From an uncultured Bacteroidota bacterium (GTDB taxonomy: Bacteria > Bacteroidota > Bacteroidia > Chitinophagales > Chitinophagaceae), in NCBI GenBank assembly GCA_903938445.1, contig CAJADG010000039.1, positions 124,001 through 188,000 of the forward strand: DNA of 64,000 nucleotides, given 5' to 3'. The notes beneath the pieces were generated by a model. The model did not search any database. It was not told the DNA's origin and worked only from the letters and a program-made list of their open reading frames with translations. Position 1 is the stretch's first letter. Each line of letters starts with the position of its first letter. Positions 25,620-35,170 of this stretch are shown in pieces. The translations under genes and the position numbers were made by a program.

Positions 25620-26939
25620 TTAGTTTGTTAATTTTTTATCTCTTTTTATAACAGCAAAAACATAAATAGGAACTGAAAACAAGGTAAGGAAGAATCCCCA
25701 AAACACCGTTTCCTGTCCTAGCCCTAACATAATCCAAATGCAAAATACAAAAGTTAAGCTTGCCAATAAAATGGCCCCAATTAAGGCGAGGCTATTAGTG
25801 AAATTATTTTTGAATCGCATAATAATAAAAGAAGCGGTACAAAAAACATAAGGAATGATAATAGTAGAAGTTGTCAATAAAATTAAAAATTGAAATTGGG
25901 CTACTAAGCCTCTTGTATAATTCATGGCCATAAATATAGAAACAAATAAACTTGAAATCACTATACCAATAGCTGGCACCCCTTTACTATTTTTACGCGC
26001 GAATATCGAAGGGAACAATTTATCATTTGCAATCGCTGCTGGCAACTGTCCTTGAATTAATATGTATCCATTAAGCGCACCAAATGCTGCAATGGCAACA
26101 CCTGCACTAACCCAGTACTGTGCACCTTGCCCCCAAATTAAAATAGCCGCATCAGCAAATGGTGTAACACTTGTTTTTAATTGCGCTGCAGGAATCATGC
26201 CCATAATACTCACTGTACTTAAAATGTAAACCACCGTTGCAATGAGTGTGCCAAGTGTTGTAGCTTTTGCAACCGTAGCTGCCGAATTTGCCACACTACC
26301 CGATGGTATGGTTGCACATTCAATTCCTAAGAATGCAAAAAACGTAAGTGTAGTAGTAGCAGTGATTGCTGCAATATTGGAGGTGCCACTTGTATTAAAT
26401 GGTAAAAAATTATTCCAATGAATGTAAAATAATCCCACAATTCCTATTAATACAATGGGTACAATTTTTAAAATCGTGGTGATTAATTGTAAAATGCCCG
26501 ATGTTAAAATACCTAATGAATTAATCCATGTTAAAAACCAAATGGTAGCCAATCCTGTAAATGCTGCAAGTACACTATTCGTAGCTAAGACAGGAATAAA
26601 TGTACTTAATGCACTTATAAAAGAAACTGTTATCGCGGCATTGGTACACCATACCGAAACCAAATAACACCAAGCCACTAAAAATCCGGCAAAATCTCCT
26701 AATCCTTTTTGTGAATAGGCATAAGGACCACCATCTGCTGCAGGTAATAGTTTAGATAAATTAGCAAATACTTTTGATAACAAAAAAGCCCCAATGGATG
26801 CACAAACCCAGCCCACTAAACTGATGCCTCCAAAGCTCGCTAAAGTAGCAGGCATCATAAAAACACCAGCACCAATCATGTTACCAATCACTAATGAAGT
26901 GCTTGTCCATAATCCCAATTGTTTCTTTTGCGTTTGCAT
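25620..26939 (-). CDS. APC-family amino acid permease, AdiC-like
   Basis: A 439-residue transporter with about 12 hydrophobic segments. The N-terminus GLWTSTSLVIGNMIGAGVFMMPA carries the unwound GxG substrate-binding helix of APC transporters, and LLPAADGGPYAYSQKGLG is close to the arginine/agmatine antiporter AdiC as I recall it. It is likely to carry arginine or a related cationic amino acid. It sits directly upstream of the DDAH-like gene (11-base gap), so both are probably expressed together. No signal peptide, as expected for this family. Confidence 0.88.
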   Translation of the reverse strand: MQTQKKQLGLWTSTSLVIGNMIGAGVFMMPATLASFGGISLVGWVCASIGAFLLSKVFANLSKLLPAADGGPYAYSQKGLGDFAGFLVAWCYLVSVWCTNAAITVSFISALSTFIPVLATNSVLAAFTGLATIWFLTWINSLGILTSGILQLITTILKIVPIVLIGIVGLFYIHWNNFLPFNTSGTSNIAAITATTTLTFFAFLGIECATIPSGSVANSAATVAKATTLGTLIATVVYILSTVSIMGMIPAAQLKTSVTPFADAAILIWGQGAQYWVSAGVAIAAFGALNGYILIQGQLPAAIANDKLFPSIFARKNSKGVPAIGIVISSLFVSIFMAMNYTRGLVAQFQFLILLTTSTIIIPYVFCTASFIIMRFKNNFTNSLALIGAILLASLTFVFCIWIMLGLGQETVFWGFFLTLFSVPIYVFAVIKRDKKLTN

Positions 26940-27000
26940 TGTGTTAAGTTAGGAAAAGTAGCTGAAAAATGTATAGAAATAGTTCAGCGAAAAACTAAAA

Positions 27001-27028
27001 AAGCCCTTACGAAATTCGTAAGGGCTTT
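27001..27028 (-). terminator. Second terminator downstream of SusCD operon
   Basis: AAGCCCTTACGAA and TTCGTAAGGGCTT pair perfectly; on the minus strand the stem is followed by TTTTTTAGTTTTT. It lies 22 bases downstream (minus-strand direction) of the first hairpin at 27049-27080 and before the permease promoter, so it stops any read-through from the SusD gene. Confidence 0.8.
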
Positions 27029-27048
27029 CAAAATCATAAGAGAAAAAT

Positions 27049-27080
27049 TATCTGCCCTTAAATTTTATGAAGGGCAGATA
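27049..27080 (-). terminator. First terminator downstream of SusCD operon
   Basis: TATCTGCCCTT (27049-27059) and AAGGGCAGATA (27070-27080) form a perfect 11-base-pair stem with a 10-base loop. A T-rich stretch follows on the minus strand. It is 10 bases beyond the SusD stop at 27090. Confidence 0.8.
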
Positions 27081-27089
27081 ATTAATATA

Positions 27090-28805
27090 TTACCAGTTAG
27101 GATTCTTAACTGCAGCTGAACCAGCAGCTGGAGCGTTCTTTCCAGTTTCATCACCTGGAACATCCCAGTAATCCATAAAGTTATAGTTGATATTAGCGTT
27201 TGTATAAACTACTTTGTTATAAATCAAAGTAGCGCCATAACGACCACCGCCATTTGCGATGCTATAAGTCCAACCCCAACGTCTTGCATCAAACCAAGAT
27301 AAACCACGGAAAGCAAGTGCAGCACCTCTTTCTTTAGTTAACTCAGTTAAAGCTTGAGTTGCAGAGATAGTTGTTGCTAATGCAGCAACACCTGCTTTTT
27401 GGTAAGCACGTACAGTGTTAATTAAAGTAACACCACCTGCAACATCACCAGTTCTGATTTTAGCTTCCGCTAACATCAAAGCATTCTCTTCGTAAGATGG
27501 TCCGATATAAACTTCGATACCACCTGGTTGCTTAGAACCTAATACAGGAACAGTTAATCCTTTAGCAGCACCATCTACTAAGCTATAACGCGTAGTATTT
27601 GTATTTGCATCACCATAGAATATACCATCAGCTGTAGAGAAGTTAGCTAAACGAGCATCACCTGTACCAAAGTTAGCAACTAAACGCTCAGATACTTTGT
27701 AAGTAGTGTTTTGGTTAGATGCAGCAGCGATTGAAGCTACAGTACCTGCAGTTGCAGAGAAGAATGAGTTAGTACCAGAAGAACGACCAGTAAACACATA
27801 ATCTCCTTGACCAATACCAGCATTAGCATAAGTAATGATTTGAGCCCAATCAGCAGCAGAAGCAGCAGGGATAGAAGCCTTAGCAATAGTTGCACTAGTG
27901 CTACCATTTACAAAAGGAGCTAATCTGTTTACTAAAATATTTCTAGCCAATAATGTATTGATTGACTTGATAAATTGTGCTGTTGAAGGTGCTTTACCTA
28001 AACCAGTTTGGTTTTGTTGAGGAATTAACTGAGAAATCATCGCAGTATAATCACCTTGATTTGAAATAGCAGACAAAGTTGTTTGTGCTAATTTCAATTG
28101 CTTATCAGACTCAGCAATGATTGCGTTATGATCAACATACTTATTTACAATAGTAGATGATTTATCTTCAATTAAACCAGCATAGTACATGCTACCTAAT
28201 TGAGCATAAGCATAACCTTTCCAGAAATAAGCCCAAGCTTGCACTGTCTTTACTTTATCAGCAGACAATGAAGCAATTGATGCTACATTTTCTAAAGCAA
28301 TGTTACAACCGTTGATCATAGCGTACATATTTGTCCACTCATAATACAAAGCGTTGTTACCATTAGCTGTAGAAGCTGGATCGTTAAAGCCACGGATAAT
28401 ACCAGTAGCTTGAGGCGAAGTATTTGTGAAAGTTGTTGTTGAAGGATTTGCAGGATCAGCTACAAAACTATCAGGTACACCCATTGTAGTAGTTTGGTTG
28501 TTAGAACCTTGACCACCACCTACAACGTCTCCCATTAATTCACGGTAACCCCATGGTAAAGAGAAATAGCTATCTCCTAACCATCCATCACCGTAACTGA
28601 AACCGTTCCAGTATACGCTACCTTGCGCATAAGCTGCAATTCCACCTTCAGTATTTACGTTACCCGCAAAAGTCGGGTCGTTAGGGTCTTTCACATCAAG
28701 TTGCTTCGAGCAAGCGCTAGATACCAACATGATGGCTGCGACCGCCAAGATGTACAAACTGTACGATCCTGTTGTTCTTTGTTTAAAATTTATTAATCTT
28801 TTCAT
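27090..28805 (-). CDS. SusD/RagB-family nutrient-binding outer membrane lipoprotein
   Basis: A 571-residue lipoprotein with a lipobox SSAC (C32 as the lipidated residue) after an unusually long, basic signal region. Features of the family: early KDPNDPTF, TPR-like helices with AYFWKGYAYAQLGSMYY and NALMLAEAKIRTGDVAGGV, and a C-terminal TKERGAALAFRGLSWFDARRWGW followed by a YWDVPGDE segment. SusD proteins cap the SusC barrel and bind glycans or other polymers. It lies 29 bases after the SusC gene and ends the operon at two tandem terminators. No glycoside hydrolase is adjacent, so the ligand is unknown. Confidence 0.92.
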   Translation of the reverse strand: MKRLINFKQRTTGSYSLYILAVAAIMLVSSACSKQLDVKDPNDPTFAGNVNTEGGIAAYAQGSVYWNGFSYGDGWLGDSYFSLPWGYRELMGDVVGGGQGSNNQTTTMGVPDSFVADPANPSTTTFTNTSPQATGIIRGFNDPASTANGNNALYYEWTNMYAMINGCNIALENVASIASLSADKVKTVQAWAYFWKGYAYAQLGSMYYAGLIEDKSSTIVNKYVDHNAIIAESDKQLKLAQTTLSAISNQGDYTAMISQLIPQQNQTGLGKAPSTAQFIKSINTLLARNILVNRLAPFVNGSTSATIAKASIPAASAADWAQIITYANAGIGQGDYVFTGRSSGTNSFFSATAGTVASIAAASNQNTTYKVSERLVANFGTGDARLANFSTADGIFYGDANTNTTRYSLVDGAAKGLTVPVLGSKQPGGIEVYIGPSYEENALMLAEAKIRTGDVAGGVTLINTVRAYQKAGVAALATTISATQALTELTKERGAALAFRGLSWFDARRWGWTYSIANGGGRYGATLIYNKVVYTNANINYNFMDYWDVPGDETGKNAPAAGSAAVKNPNW

Positions 28806-28834
28806 CTGTTATACTTTTTTTATTTAGGTTAGAA

Positions 28835-31800
28835 TTAGAATCCAAGGTTTAATGAAAGTTGGAAAGATTTCATATTTGGAATCGTACTGTGGTCAACACC
28901 TCTATCATAAGAAGAGTTAGATGCACCTGAACTAATTTCTGGATCTAAACCATCATATTTTGTAAAGGTTAACAAGTTACGTCCACTTAACACCAATTGT
29001 GCTTTTTTAGCCCATTTGATATCTGTGAATTTAGCTAAGTCAACTCCTAAAGAAATGTTTCTTAATCTTACGAAAGACGCATCTGAGTAGAAGTAATCTT
29101 TAGTAACGTTGTTACCAACACCTTTTGCTGTATTACCTAATGCATAGTAAGCACTTGCATAGTAAGCAGACCAAGCACCAGTTTGACCACCGATAGTAAC
29201 TGGCTTAGCGAAGTCGCTACTGATACCATCACGATACATCCACTCTTTAGTTTGCTCATACAAGTGTGCACCATTTACCCAATCAAATTGGAAACCAAAA
29301 GTGATAGCTTGTTTGAAAGTAAAGTTGTTGATGAATGAAGAAGTAAATGTTGGGTTAGGATCACCTAAAGAAGTTGCTTCGTCAGAGAAGAAGATTGCTT
29401 TAGTTGCAGTATTAACCACACGACCATTTACGATTTCATATTTGCTTTGATTAGCTGGATCGATGAATGGAGTTTTACCATCAGCTCTTAATGCGTTAAC
29501 GCTAGTTAAAGCTTTGTAACCATATAACTCACCAATCTTACGACCAGCAGCTAATGCTAAACCTGTAGAACCTGCATAAGAAATCAATGGAATATCACCA
29601 CCTTCTACTTTATCAATTGTAGATACTTGGTGACCCCAGTTTGTTGTGAAATCCCAAGCGAAGTTCTTAGTGGTAACAACTGGTAAGCTTAAGCTAAATT
29701 GAATACCATTAGAAGACAATGCAATTGCGTTTGTCAATAAACTTGTTCCACCAGTACTTGGTGGTACGTTTTGAGCAAAGATTGCGTTGTCAGTATTACG
29801 CTTCCAGTAAGTGAAAGACGCGTTTAAAGTTCTAAACCAGTTACCTGATTTTAATAAACCTAAAGAGATATCTGTACCAAATTCAGTTTCAGTTGAAACC
29901 TCTACGTTTAAGTTAGGGTTTTTAGCAGAAGACTGATTTGTGTAAGCAACTTGAGAACCTGTTGGTTGCAAGTTTAACACTGGGTAACGATCAAATGCAC
30001 CTGGTTGGATACCCGCTTGACCATAAGCCGCACGTAATTTCCAAGAAGTGATTGTATTACTTAATTTATCAAAGAATTTGAATGATTCTAAGTTCACATA
30101 ACCGTTGTAGTGAGGGAAAGTGAATGGCTTAGAACCAGCACCGAATGCTGAAGAATAATCCGTTCTGAAACCACCAGTAACACCCGCGTGGTTAGCCCAG
30201 TCAATTTTTTGATCCACTACATAACCATACGTAACGAAAGTTTCGTTGTAGTCATAGTTATAAGCTTGAGACTGAGTAGAAGTCATAGAGAATGGAGGGT
30301 TTAACTGTAAAGAAACACCGTAACCATCTAATTCTTTGTATTGACTCTTACGATAGTCAAAACCAGCTAAAGTAGAAGTTGTGATAGGAATTTTCAAACC
30401 AAAGTCTCTTTGGAAGTCAGTTGTTGCAACTGCATTCGCGTTAAAGTTTTGTTTTGTTAAATTGTATTGGAAGTTATCAATTTCTCCTGTGTTGTCAGAA
30501 CCGTTAGCACGACTAGCCCAGCTACCATAGTAGTTAGAACTTTCGTCTAATGATTGGTTGTAATAAGTCCAAACATCATTTTCGTTTCTGTAGCTTACAC
30601 CATATTTAGCGTTCAACACGATATTCTTGTTGATCTTATAGTTGGCCTCGAAATTTTGAATGATATCATACTTTTTACTGTTACCGCTTGTATAGTCAAC
30701 TTGGTAATAAGGGTTACCAGCGTTTACTGATACGAAGCTAGCTTTTTGATACACTGGGTGTTTACCACCAACAACTGTATCAGCAATGCTTAAGAAAGGA
30801 GAGGTATTTAAGAAACCATAAATTTGACCTACACCTGCATTTGAATTACCATATCCAAATCCTGTTCCACCTGGTGCTCCCAAACCTGGGTGCATGTCGT
30901 TGGTTGTATAAGCGATATTAGTAATTGAACGGATAGTGAAGTTTTTGAAAACCTCAGCACCAATGTTCGCAGTAATGTTAGTTCTATCTAATGCACCATT
31001 ATTTCTTAAGAAAGGAGAATTAGCATGATTGTTAGAAACAGTCAAGCTAAAGTCATTTTTCTCACCACCACCATTGATGTTAACGCTATTATTGATTGTT
31101 TGTGCATCTTGGAAGATTTCAGCAAAGTGATCATGATATTGTAAAGCACCAACATATGGCTTGTTAAATTGGTTTCTTGGATCCAAGATACCATAACGAG
31201 TATAGTTTTGAGTTTCACCAGGAGCACCAGGATTAACACCAACGTTACTACCATAAGTGTACGCTAATGAACCAGAACCTAATAAAGATCCTAATACTGG
31301 GTCAATGCTTAATGGAGCACCAGCAGCAAATCCACCACTTGCGTTTGCAGAGATGATATTACCATTTGCATCCGTTAAGTAAGGGTGTAATTTTGCTTTA
31401 CCAAAGTTTCCAGAGTTAATGAAAGTGCTGTTAGCGAAACTTGAAGAAACGTTAACATTGATCTTTCCTTTTTGTCCTTTTTTAGTGAAGATTTGGATTA
31501 CACCATTCGCACCTTGTGCACCATATAATGAAGCAGATGCAGCACCTTGAACTACCTCAACACGATCAACTTGAGTTAAGTCGATAGTTGTTAAGCTAGA
31601 AAACGGAACTTCAACTCCATCTAATAATACTAATGGACGAGTACCACCTTGTACAGTGTTAATACCACGTAATACGATGTTTACTTGGTCACCAGGGTTA
31701 CCAGACACAGAAGAAATTTGAGCACCTGGGATTTTACCAATCAAAGCCTGATCGATAGAAGCGGCAGGAACGATAGGTAATTTAGCCGAAGTGATTGACT

Positions 31801-32161
31801 CGGTAGAAATACCTAATTTCTTTCTAGATGTCGCAACTCCTGATCCTGTTACAACTACCTCACTTAATGCTTTCACATCAGTGGCTAATTTCACAGTTAC
31901 ATTTGCAGCAGCAGCTACTGTTTTTGACTCATATCCAAGTGCAGATATCACTAAAGATGCACCATTGGCAGCCTTTAATGTGAACGTACCATCAGTGTTT
32001 ACTGTAGTACCAGTTCTTGTACCTTTAACTTGAACAGAAGCTCCAGAAATTGGATCTCCTTTTTCGTCAGTTACTCTACCATTTACGGTAGGATTTTGGG
32101 CCATTGCAGTACCAAAGAATAGGCACGATGCAAGTAAGCTCCATAAAAGTTTTTTTCTCAT
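28835..32161 (-). CDS. SusC/RagA-family TonB-linked outer membrane transporter
   Basis: The frame opens at 32206; the ATG at 32161 gives a standard signal peptide (MRKKLLWSLLASCLFFGTAM-AQ) and 1108 residues. Domain order: CarboxypepD_reg-like sandwich (VNGRVTDEKGDPISGASVQV), TonB plug (VVVTGSGVATSRKKLGIS, IVLRGINTVQGGTRPLVLLD, ASASLYGAQGANGVIQIF), then the barrel, finishing KSFQLSLNLGF. It imports oligomers together with the SusD lipoprotein encoded 29 bases downstream. The leader (32162-32503) is the longest non-coding stretch of the window. Substrate unknown: the pair has no enzyme or regulator gene attached. Confidence 0.95.
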   Translation of the reverse strand: MRKKLLWSLLASCLFFGTAMAQNPTVNGRVTDEKGDPISGASVQVKGTRTGTTVNTDGTFTLKAANGASLVISALGYESKTVAAAANVTVKLATDVKALSEVVVTGSGVATSRKKLGISTESITSAKLPIVPAASIDQALIGKIPGAQISSVSGNPGDQVNIVLRGINTVQGGTRPLVLLDGVEVPFSSLTTIDLTQVDRVEVVQGAASASLYGAQGANGVIQIFTKKGQKGKINVNVSSSFANSTFINSGNFGKAKLHPYLTDANGNIISANASGGFAAGAPLSIDPVLGSLLGSGSLAYTYGSNVGVNPGAPGETQNYTRYGILDPRNQFNKPYVGALQYHDHFAEIFQDAQTINNSVNINGGGEKNDFSLTVSNNHANSPFLRNNGALDRTNITANIGAEVFKNFTIRSITNIAYTTNDMHPGLGAPGGTGFGYGNSNAGVGQIYGFLNTSPFLSIADTVVGGKHPVYQKASFVSVNAGNPYYQVDYTSGNSKKYDIIQNFEANYKINKNIVLNAKYGVSYRNENDVWTYYNQSLDESSNYYGSWASRANGSDNTGEIDNFQYNLTKQNFNANAVATTDFQRDFGLKIPITTSTLAGFDYRKSQYKELDGYGVSLQLNPPFSMTSTQSQAYNYDYNETFVTYGYVVDQKIDWANHAGVTGGFRTDYSSAFGAGSKPFTFPHYNGYVNLESFKFFDKLSNTITSWKLRAAYGQAGIQPGAFDRYPVLNLQPTGSQVAYTNQSSAKNPNLNVEVSTETEFGTDISLGLLKSGNWFRTLNASFTYWKRNTDNAIFAQNVPPSTGGTSLLTNAIALSSNGIQFSLSLPVVTTKNFAWDFTTNWGHQVSTIDKVEGGDIPLISYAGSTGLALAAGRKIGELYGYKALTSVNALRADGKTPFIDPANQSKYEIVNGRVVNTATKAIFFSDEATSLGDPNPTFTSSFINNFTFKQAITFGFQFDWVNGAHLYEQTKEWMYRDGISSDFAKPVTIGGQTGAWSAYYASAYYALGNTAKGVGNNVTKDYFYSDASFVRLRNISLGVDLAKFTDIKWAKKAQLVLSGRNLLTFTKYDGLDPEISSGASNSSYDRGVDHSTIPNMKSFQLSLNLGF

Positions 32162-32503
32162 ACTTGTTTTAATTTTTGTTAAACAGAACTCGTCTTGGAA
32201 TAACACGAAATGCTAAATTAAGATTTTATTAACAATTTTCAAAAGATCAAGCCTTAAAAAAGGCTGAAATTTCTACAATTTTTGTAGACTATTCAATTTA
32301 AAAGAATATTTTACTGATTTTCAACTTTTTACGTATTATAACTGACATATATGAAAATAAATTATTTAACTAATAAGGGTTAGTTATTGCTATTTTTTAA
32401 ACAAAAAAGACAAAATTTTTAGAAAGTACTCATTTTATTAATATGTTAGGCATGCCTTTTTTTACTGAATAGTTAATTCATTATTGATGGAAATTATTGC
32501 GCT
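32162..32503. other. 342-base AT-rich intergenic region (SusC leader)
   Basis: No open frame with coding character. It holds the promoter and leader of the SusC gene. Two small inverted repeats are visible: TCTACAA-TTT-TTGTAGA at 32272-32288, and AGCCTT-AAAA-AAGGCT at 32250-32265. They are 6 bases apart, 89-127 bases upstream of the ATG. The rest is A/T-rich without recognisable RNA structure. Confidence 0.6.
32272..32288. promoter_or_regulatory. 17-base palindrome upstream of SusCD operon, candidate operator
   Basis: TCTACAA and TTGTAGA are perfect inverted arms around three T residues, 111-127 bases before the SusC ATG. Its size and symmetry fit a dimeric repressor or activator site; no regulator gene is adjacent, so the assignment is tentative. 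Confidence 0.3.
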
Positions 32504-33094
32504 TTATAGCTTTAATTTTTCAAAAAAGGTAGCTTCTTCCATTTCAAGCACCTCCCCGGGTTGCATATTTCCTAATTGTACCTCTTCGATTGAAATACGA
32601 ATGAGACGTATACATTTATGATTCACTGAAGCAACCATTTTGCGCACTTGATGAAATTTTCCTTCGGTAAGTGTAATGGTTAACCATGTGGTAATTACAT
32701 TTTTGTGCAAGGGTTTACCGGCATCAAATAAATCAACTGGTTTATCTACAATTTTAACTTCACAAGGAGTGGTGCTAAAACTAGTTCCAGTTTTTGCACT
32801 TATTTCAATGCCTGCCGCTAACTTATTTGCAGTTTCCAAACTCATTTCATTTTTAACCTGCACTAAATAAGTTCGCTTATGTGGTACTGGACCTTGAAAA
32901 AGTAGCTTGGTAATTTTTTTATTGGTCGTTAACAACAACAGCCCTTCAGAGTTTTGATCTAATCTTCCAATCGCATGTATGCCCTCAGGAAAATCAAAAT
33001 GTAAATCACCTAATAAACGTACCTCATGACTACTCACAAATTGTGAAACCATATTGATTGGTTTATTAACTAGAAAATAGCGATGTGCATTCAT
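32504..33094 (-). CDS. RluE-like 23S rRNA pseudouridine synthase
   Basis: A 196-residue member of the RsuA/RluB/E/F family without the N-terminal S4 domain, as in RluE. It starts directly with YFLVNKPINMVSQFV and has the catalytic aspartate D46 in AIGRLDQNSEGLLLLT; the C-terminal KFHQVRKMVASVNHKCIRLIR motif is also standard. RluE modifies U2457 of 23S rRNA in E. coli; the exact target here is inferred from domain architecture. It is divergent from the VF530 gene with 28 bases between. Confidence 0.9.
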   Translation of the reverse strand: MNAHRYFLVNKPINMVSQFVSSHEVRLLGDLHFDFPEGIHAIGRLDQNSEGLLLLTTNKKITKLLFQGPVPHKRTYLVQVKNEMSLETANKLAAGIEISAKTGTSFSTTPCEVKIVDKPVDLFDAGKPLHKNVITTWLTITLTEGKFHQVRKMVASVNHKCIRLIRISIEEVQLGNMQPGEVLEMEEATFFEKLKL

Positions 33095-33122
33095 AACAAA
33101 AGCAAATTACTTAATATTGCAT

Positions 33123-33341
33123 ATGCAGCAAGTTTCAAATGACCCATTACACGGAAAAACACTAGAATATATTGTCACTGAATTAGTGAAATATTTTGGA
33201 TGGGAGGACTTAGGACAGCATATCCCTATTAATTGCTTCAATAGCAACCCAAGTATTCAATCCAGTTTAAAATTTTTAAGAAAAACACCTTGGGCAAGAA
33301 AAAAAGTGGAAGAATTATATATTAGAATGATAGCAGCTTAG
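33123..33341 (+). CDS. VF530-family DNA-binding protein (DUF2132)
   Basis: A small protein of 72 residues from ATG 33123 (an in-frame TTG two codons upstream is less likely). It contains the full conserved string of the family: DPLHGKTLEYIVTELV, FGWEDLGQHIPINCF, NPSIQSSLKFLRKTPWAR, KVEELY. VF530 proteins are compact helical proteins with reported DNA binding and otherwise unknown role. It stands alone between the pseudouridine synthase and a convergent outer-membrane protein gene. Confidence 0.9.
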   Translation: MQQVSNDPLHGKTLEYIVTELVKYFGWEDLGQHIPINCFNSNPSIQSSLKFLRKTPWARKKVEELYIRMIAA

Positions 33342-33354
33342 TTATTTGATAATA

Positions 33355-34599
33355 CTAAAATACTTCTCCTAAGTTCATAAATAAGCCTCTTGAACCTCCT
33401 TGTCCAAATCCATAATCTAAGGCTACACTTGTATTTGAGTGCTTATTAAATTTAACTCTTAGTCCTGCTCCATATCCTGGTAAAACACCTTGAATAGATT
33501 GCCCAGGCATTGATGATAAACTTTGCACATTTGCAAAAATTACGCCTCCTAAAAATCCATTTTCAGTAATGCCAAATCTGTATTCTGATTCTGCATACAA
33601 TAATTTATCACCTCTAAATCTTCCTTGTACATACCCTCTTCCAAAATTACTATAGGTATCGCTTGCTGTATTGGGTAAATCTAAATAAGGTGGCTTTCCA
33701 TTCAATGTTAATTGATCATAAGTCCACAATGCTAAAATATTTTTACTGCCGGCTGGAAAAGAAATATATTTTCTGTAATCAAAAATTAAAGAACTCCATT
33801 TTTGATCGCTTCCCAATGCAGTTAAATTATCTCTAAACATAACATTGATAAAACTACTATTCGCAACAGGATTAACATTATTTATTCTTGTATCATACAA
33901 TAGATTTAATACATACCCAGTTGAATTTGAATTTTTAGTTTGACCATATTGCGTTAATCCATTTACTGGTTTATTTTTGGTAGAAGTATCTTGTATATTC
34001 CAATGATAGTCCATGTTTAAGCCAAGGCCAACATATAAATTGTTTGCAATTTTTTTAGAAACCGATTGGTACATTTTTAAATAAGAGTAATCTAACTCAT
34101 CAAATAAATTAAGACTCGAACTCTTTCCTAAACCAAAATCTTTTTGCGGGTATTTTAAATAAGACCAGTTATTGCTAAAATTATACTCCCCATTTTTTGT
34201 CCAAATATTACTTGCAAACTGAGAAACAATTTGTTTGTTTTGAGTAATTTTTAATTCAGTGAAATAGGTTGATTTATTTTCAGTCCCCATTGTTTTAGGC
34301 AAAACCACACTTGCATTAATAGATGCCGCCATTCCAGTCCCTAAGCTATATTCTACACCAGGTATAAATGTCAAATGAGCTTTTTTAATTTCTTCAGTTT
34401 GACTTCTATCTTTATTTATTTTTAAAATTCGATATACCCCATCAATAAAATCAACCATTGAATCCTTGCCTGGTTGTTTATAAAAAGCAAGGGTAAAAAT
34501 ATTTTTCTTATGGAGCTGCTTGGGAATAGTATCTACCGCTTGTGCGCGCGCGTTAACAATAAAAAATACGAATGTAAATAGAAATATAAGTCTTTGCAT
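33355..34599 (-). CDS. BamA/TamA-like outer membrane beta-barrel protein
   Basis: A 414-residue protein with a signal peptide ending in NARAQ. No POTRA domains are present; about 350 residues of alternating hydrophobic strands resemble the surface-antigen barrel of the Omp85 superfamily: FIPGVEYSLGTGMAASINAS, the middle FGRGYVQGRFRGDKLLYAESEYRFG, and the C-terminal GYGAGLRVKFNKHSNTSVAL. The stretch RFRGDK resembles the conserved (V/I)RG(F/Y) barrel motif. Stand-alone barrels of this kind are common in Bacteroidota and of unknown role. It is transcribed downstream of a DsrE gene, 44 bases away. Confidence 0.75.
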   Translation of the reverse strand: MQRLIFLFTFVFFIVNARAQAVDTIPKQLHKKNIFTLAFYKQPGKDSMVDFIDGVYRILKINKDRSQTEEIKKAHLTFIPGVEYSLGTGMAASINASVVLPKTMGTENKSTYFTELKITQNKQIVSQFASNIWTKNGEYNFSNNWSYLKYPQKDFGLGKSSSLNLFDELDYSYLKMYQSVSKKIANNLYVGLGLNMDYHWNIQDTSTKNKPVNGLTQYGQTKNSNSTGYVLNLLYDTRINNVNPVANSSFINVMFRDNLTALGSDQKWSSLIFDYRKYISFPAGSKNILALWTYDQLTLNGKPPYLDLPNTASDTYSNFGRGYVQGRFRGDKLLYAESEYRFGITENGFLGGVIFANVQSLSSMPGQSIQGVLPGYGAGLRVKFNKHSNTSVALDYGFGQGGSRGLFMNLGEVF

Positions 34600-34643
34600 T
34601 TTGCAAAGTTACAGTTTATTTATAGTAAATGCTATTTGATCAT

Positions 34644-35090
34644 TTATAAACCCGACTTCAAATAACTCCAGCCCTCCTCTTGTTTAGTAACCACTTCAAC
34701 AACTCCAGAAGGAACAGTGCCTGCCACATTTAGCAACATGTCTGCAGTAATATTATGTTTACGCATGGTATTTTGACATGCATTGAATTTGATACCCTGG
34801 CTTGCCAGCAATTGAATATCGTTAGCAAAAAAGGTTTTGTCTTTTACTAAAAAATCAATCGCTTTCCCATGCACAACCACTTCGATATTTAAATTAGTAG
34901 GCCATGCTTTTTGAACATTTTTAATATTTCCAATGATGCTTGACCAACTAGCAGTGTCCGCTGTATTTAATTGAACTACGATATTATGTATTTTATTTTC
35001 CCTTGTTTTTGGAATGTGTTGACTAAACCCACTCATTGCCATCATACAAAATGCAAATACAAAAACAATATTTTTAATCTTAGCTAACAT
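34644..35090 (-). CDS. Exported DsrE/DsrF-like protein
   Basis: A 148-residue protein with a signal peptide (about 1-24, ending in GFSQH) and a DsrE-like fold: IHNIVVQLNTAD, LNIEVVVHGKAIDFLV, LASQGIKFNACQNTMR with a single conserved cysteine C105. DsrE-type cysteines carry persulfide sulfur in cytosolic relay systems; exported versions are common in Bacteroidota and their role is unclear. It is divergent, with 80 bases between starts, from a TsdA-like cytochrome, which suggests a shared function in periplasmic sulfur chemistry. Confidence 0.82.
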   Translation of the reverse strand: MLAKIKNIVFVFAFCMMAMSGFSQHIPKTRENKIHNIVVQLNTADTASWSSIIGNIKNVQKAWPTNLNIEVVVHGKAIDFLVKDKTFFANDIQLLASQGIKFNACQNTMRKHNITADMLLNVAGTVPSGVVEVVTKQEEGWSYLKSGL

Positions 35091-35170
35091 AATTGGATAA
35101 TTTATACTTAAATATAAGAAACATAAACTAACTCAATTAGAATCTCGCAATAAAGTTTTAATATTAAGGT

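Noticed and set aside
32449-32456. GGCATGCC palindrome in the SusC/pseudouridine-synthase gap
   Set aside because: It is only eight bases without a loop, too short to call a terminator or operator.
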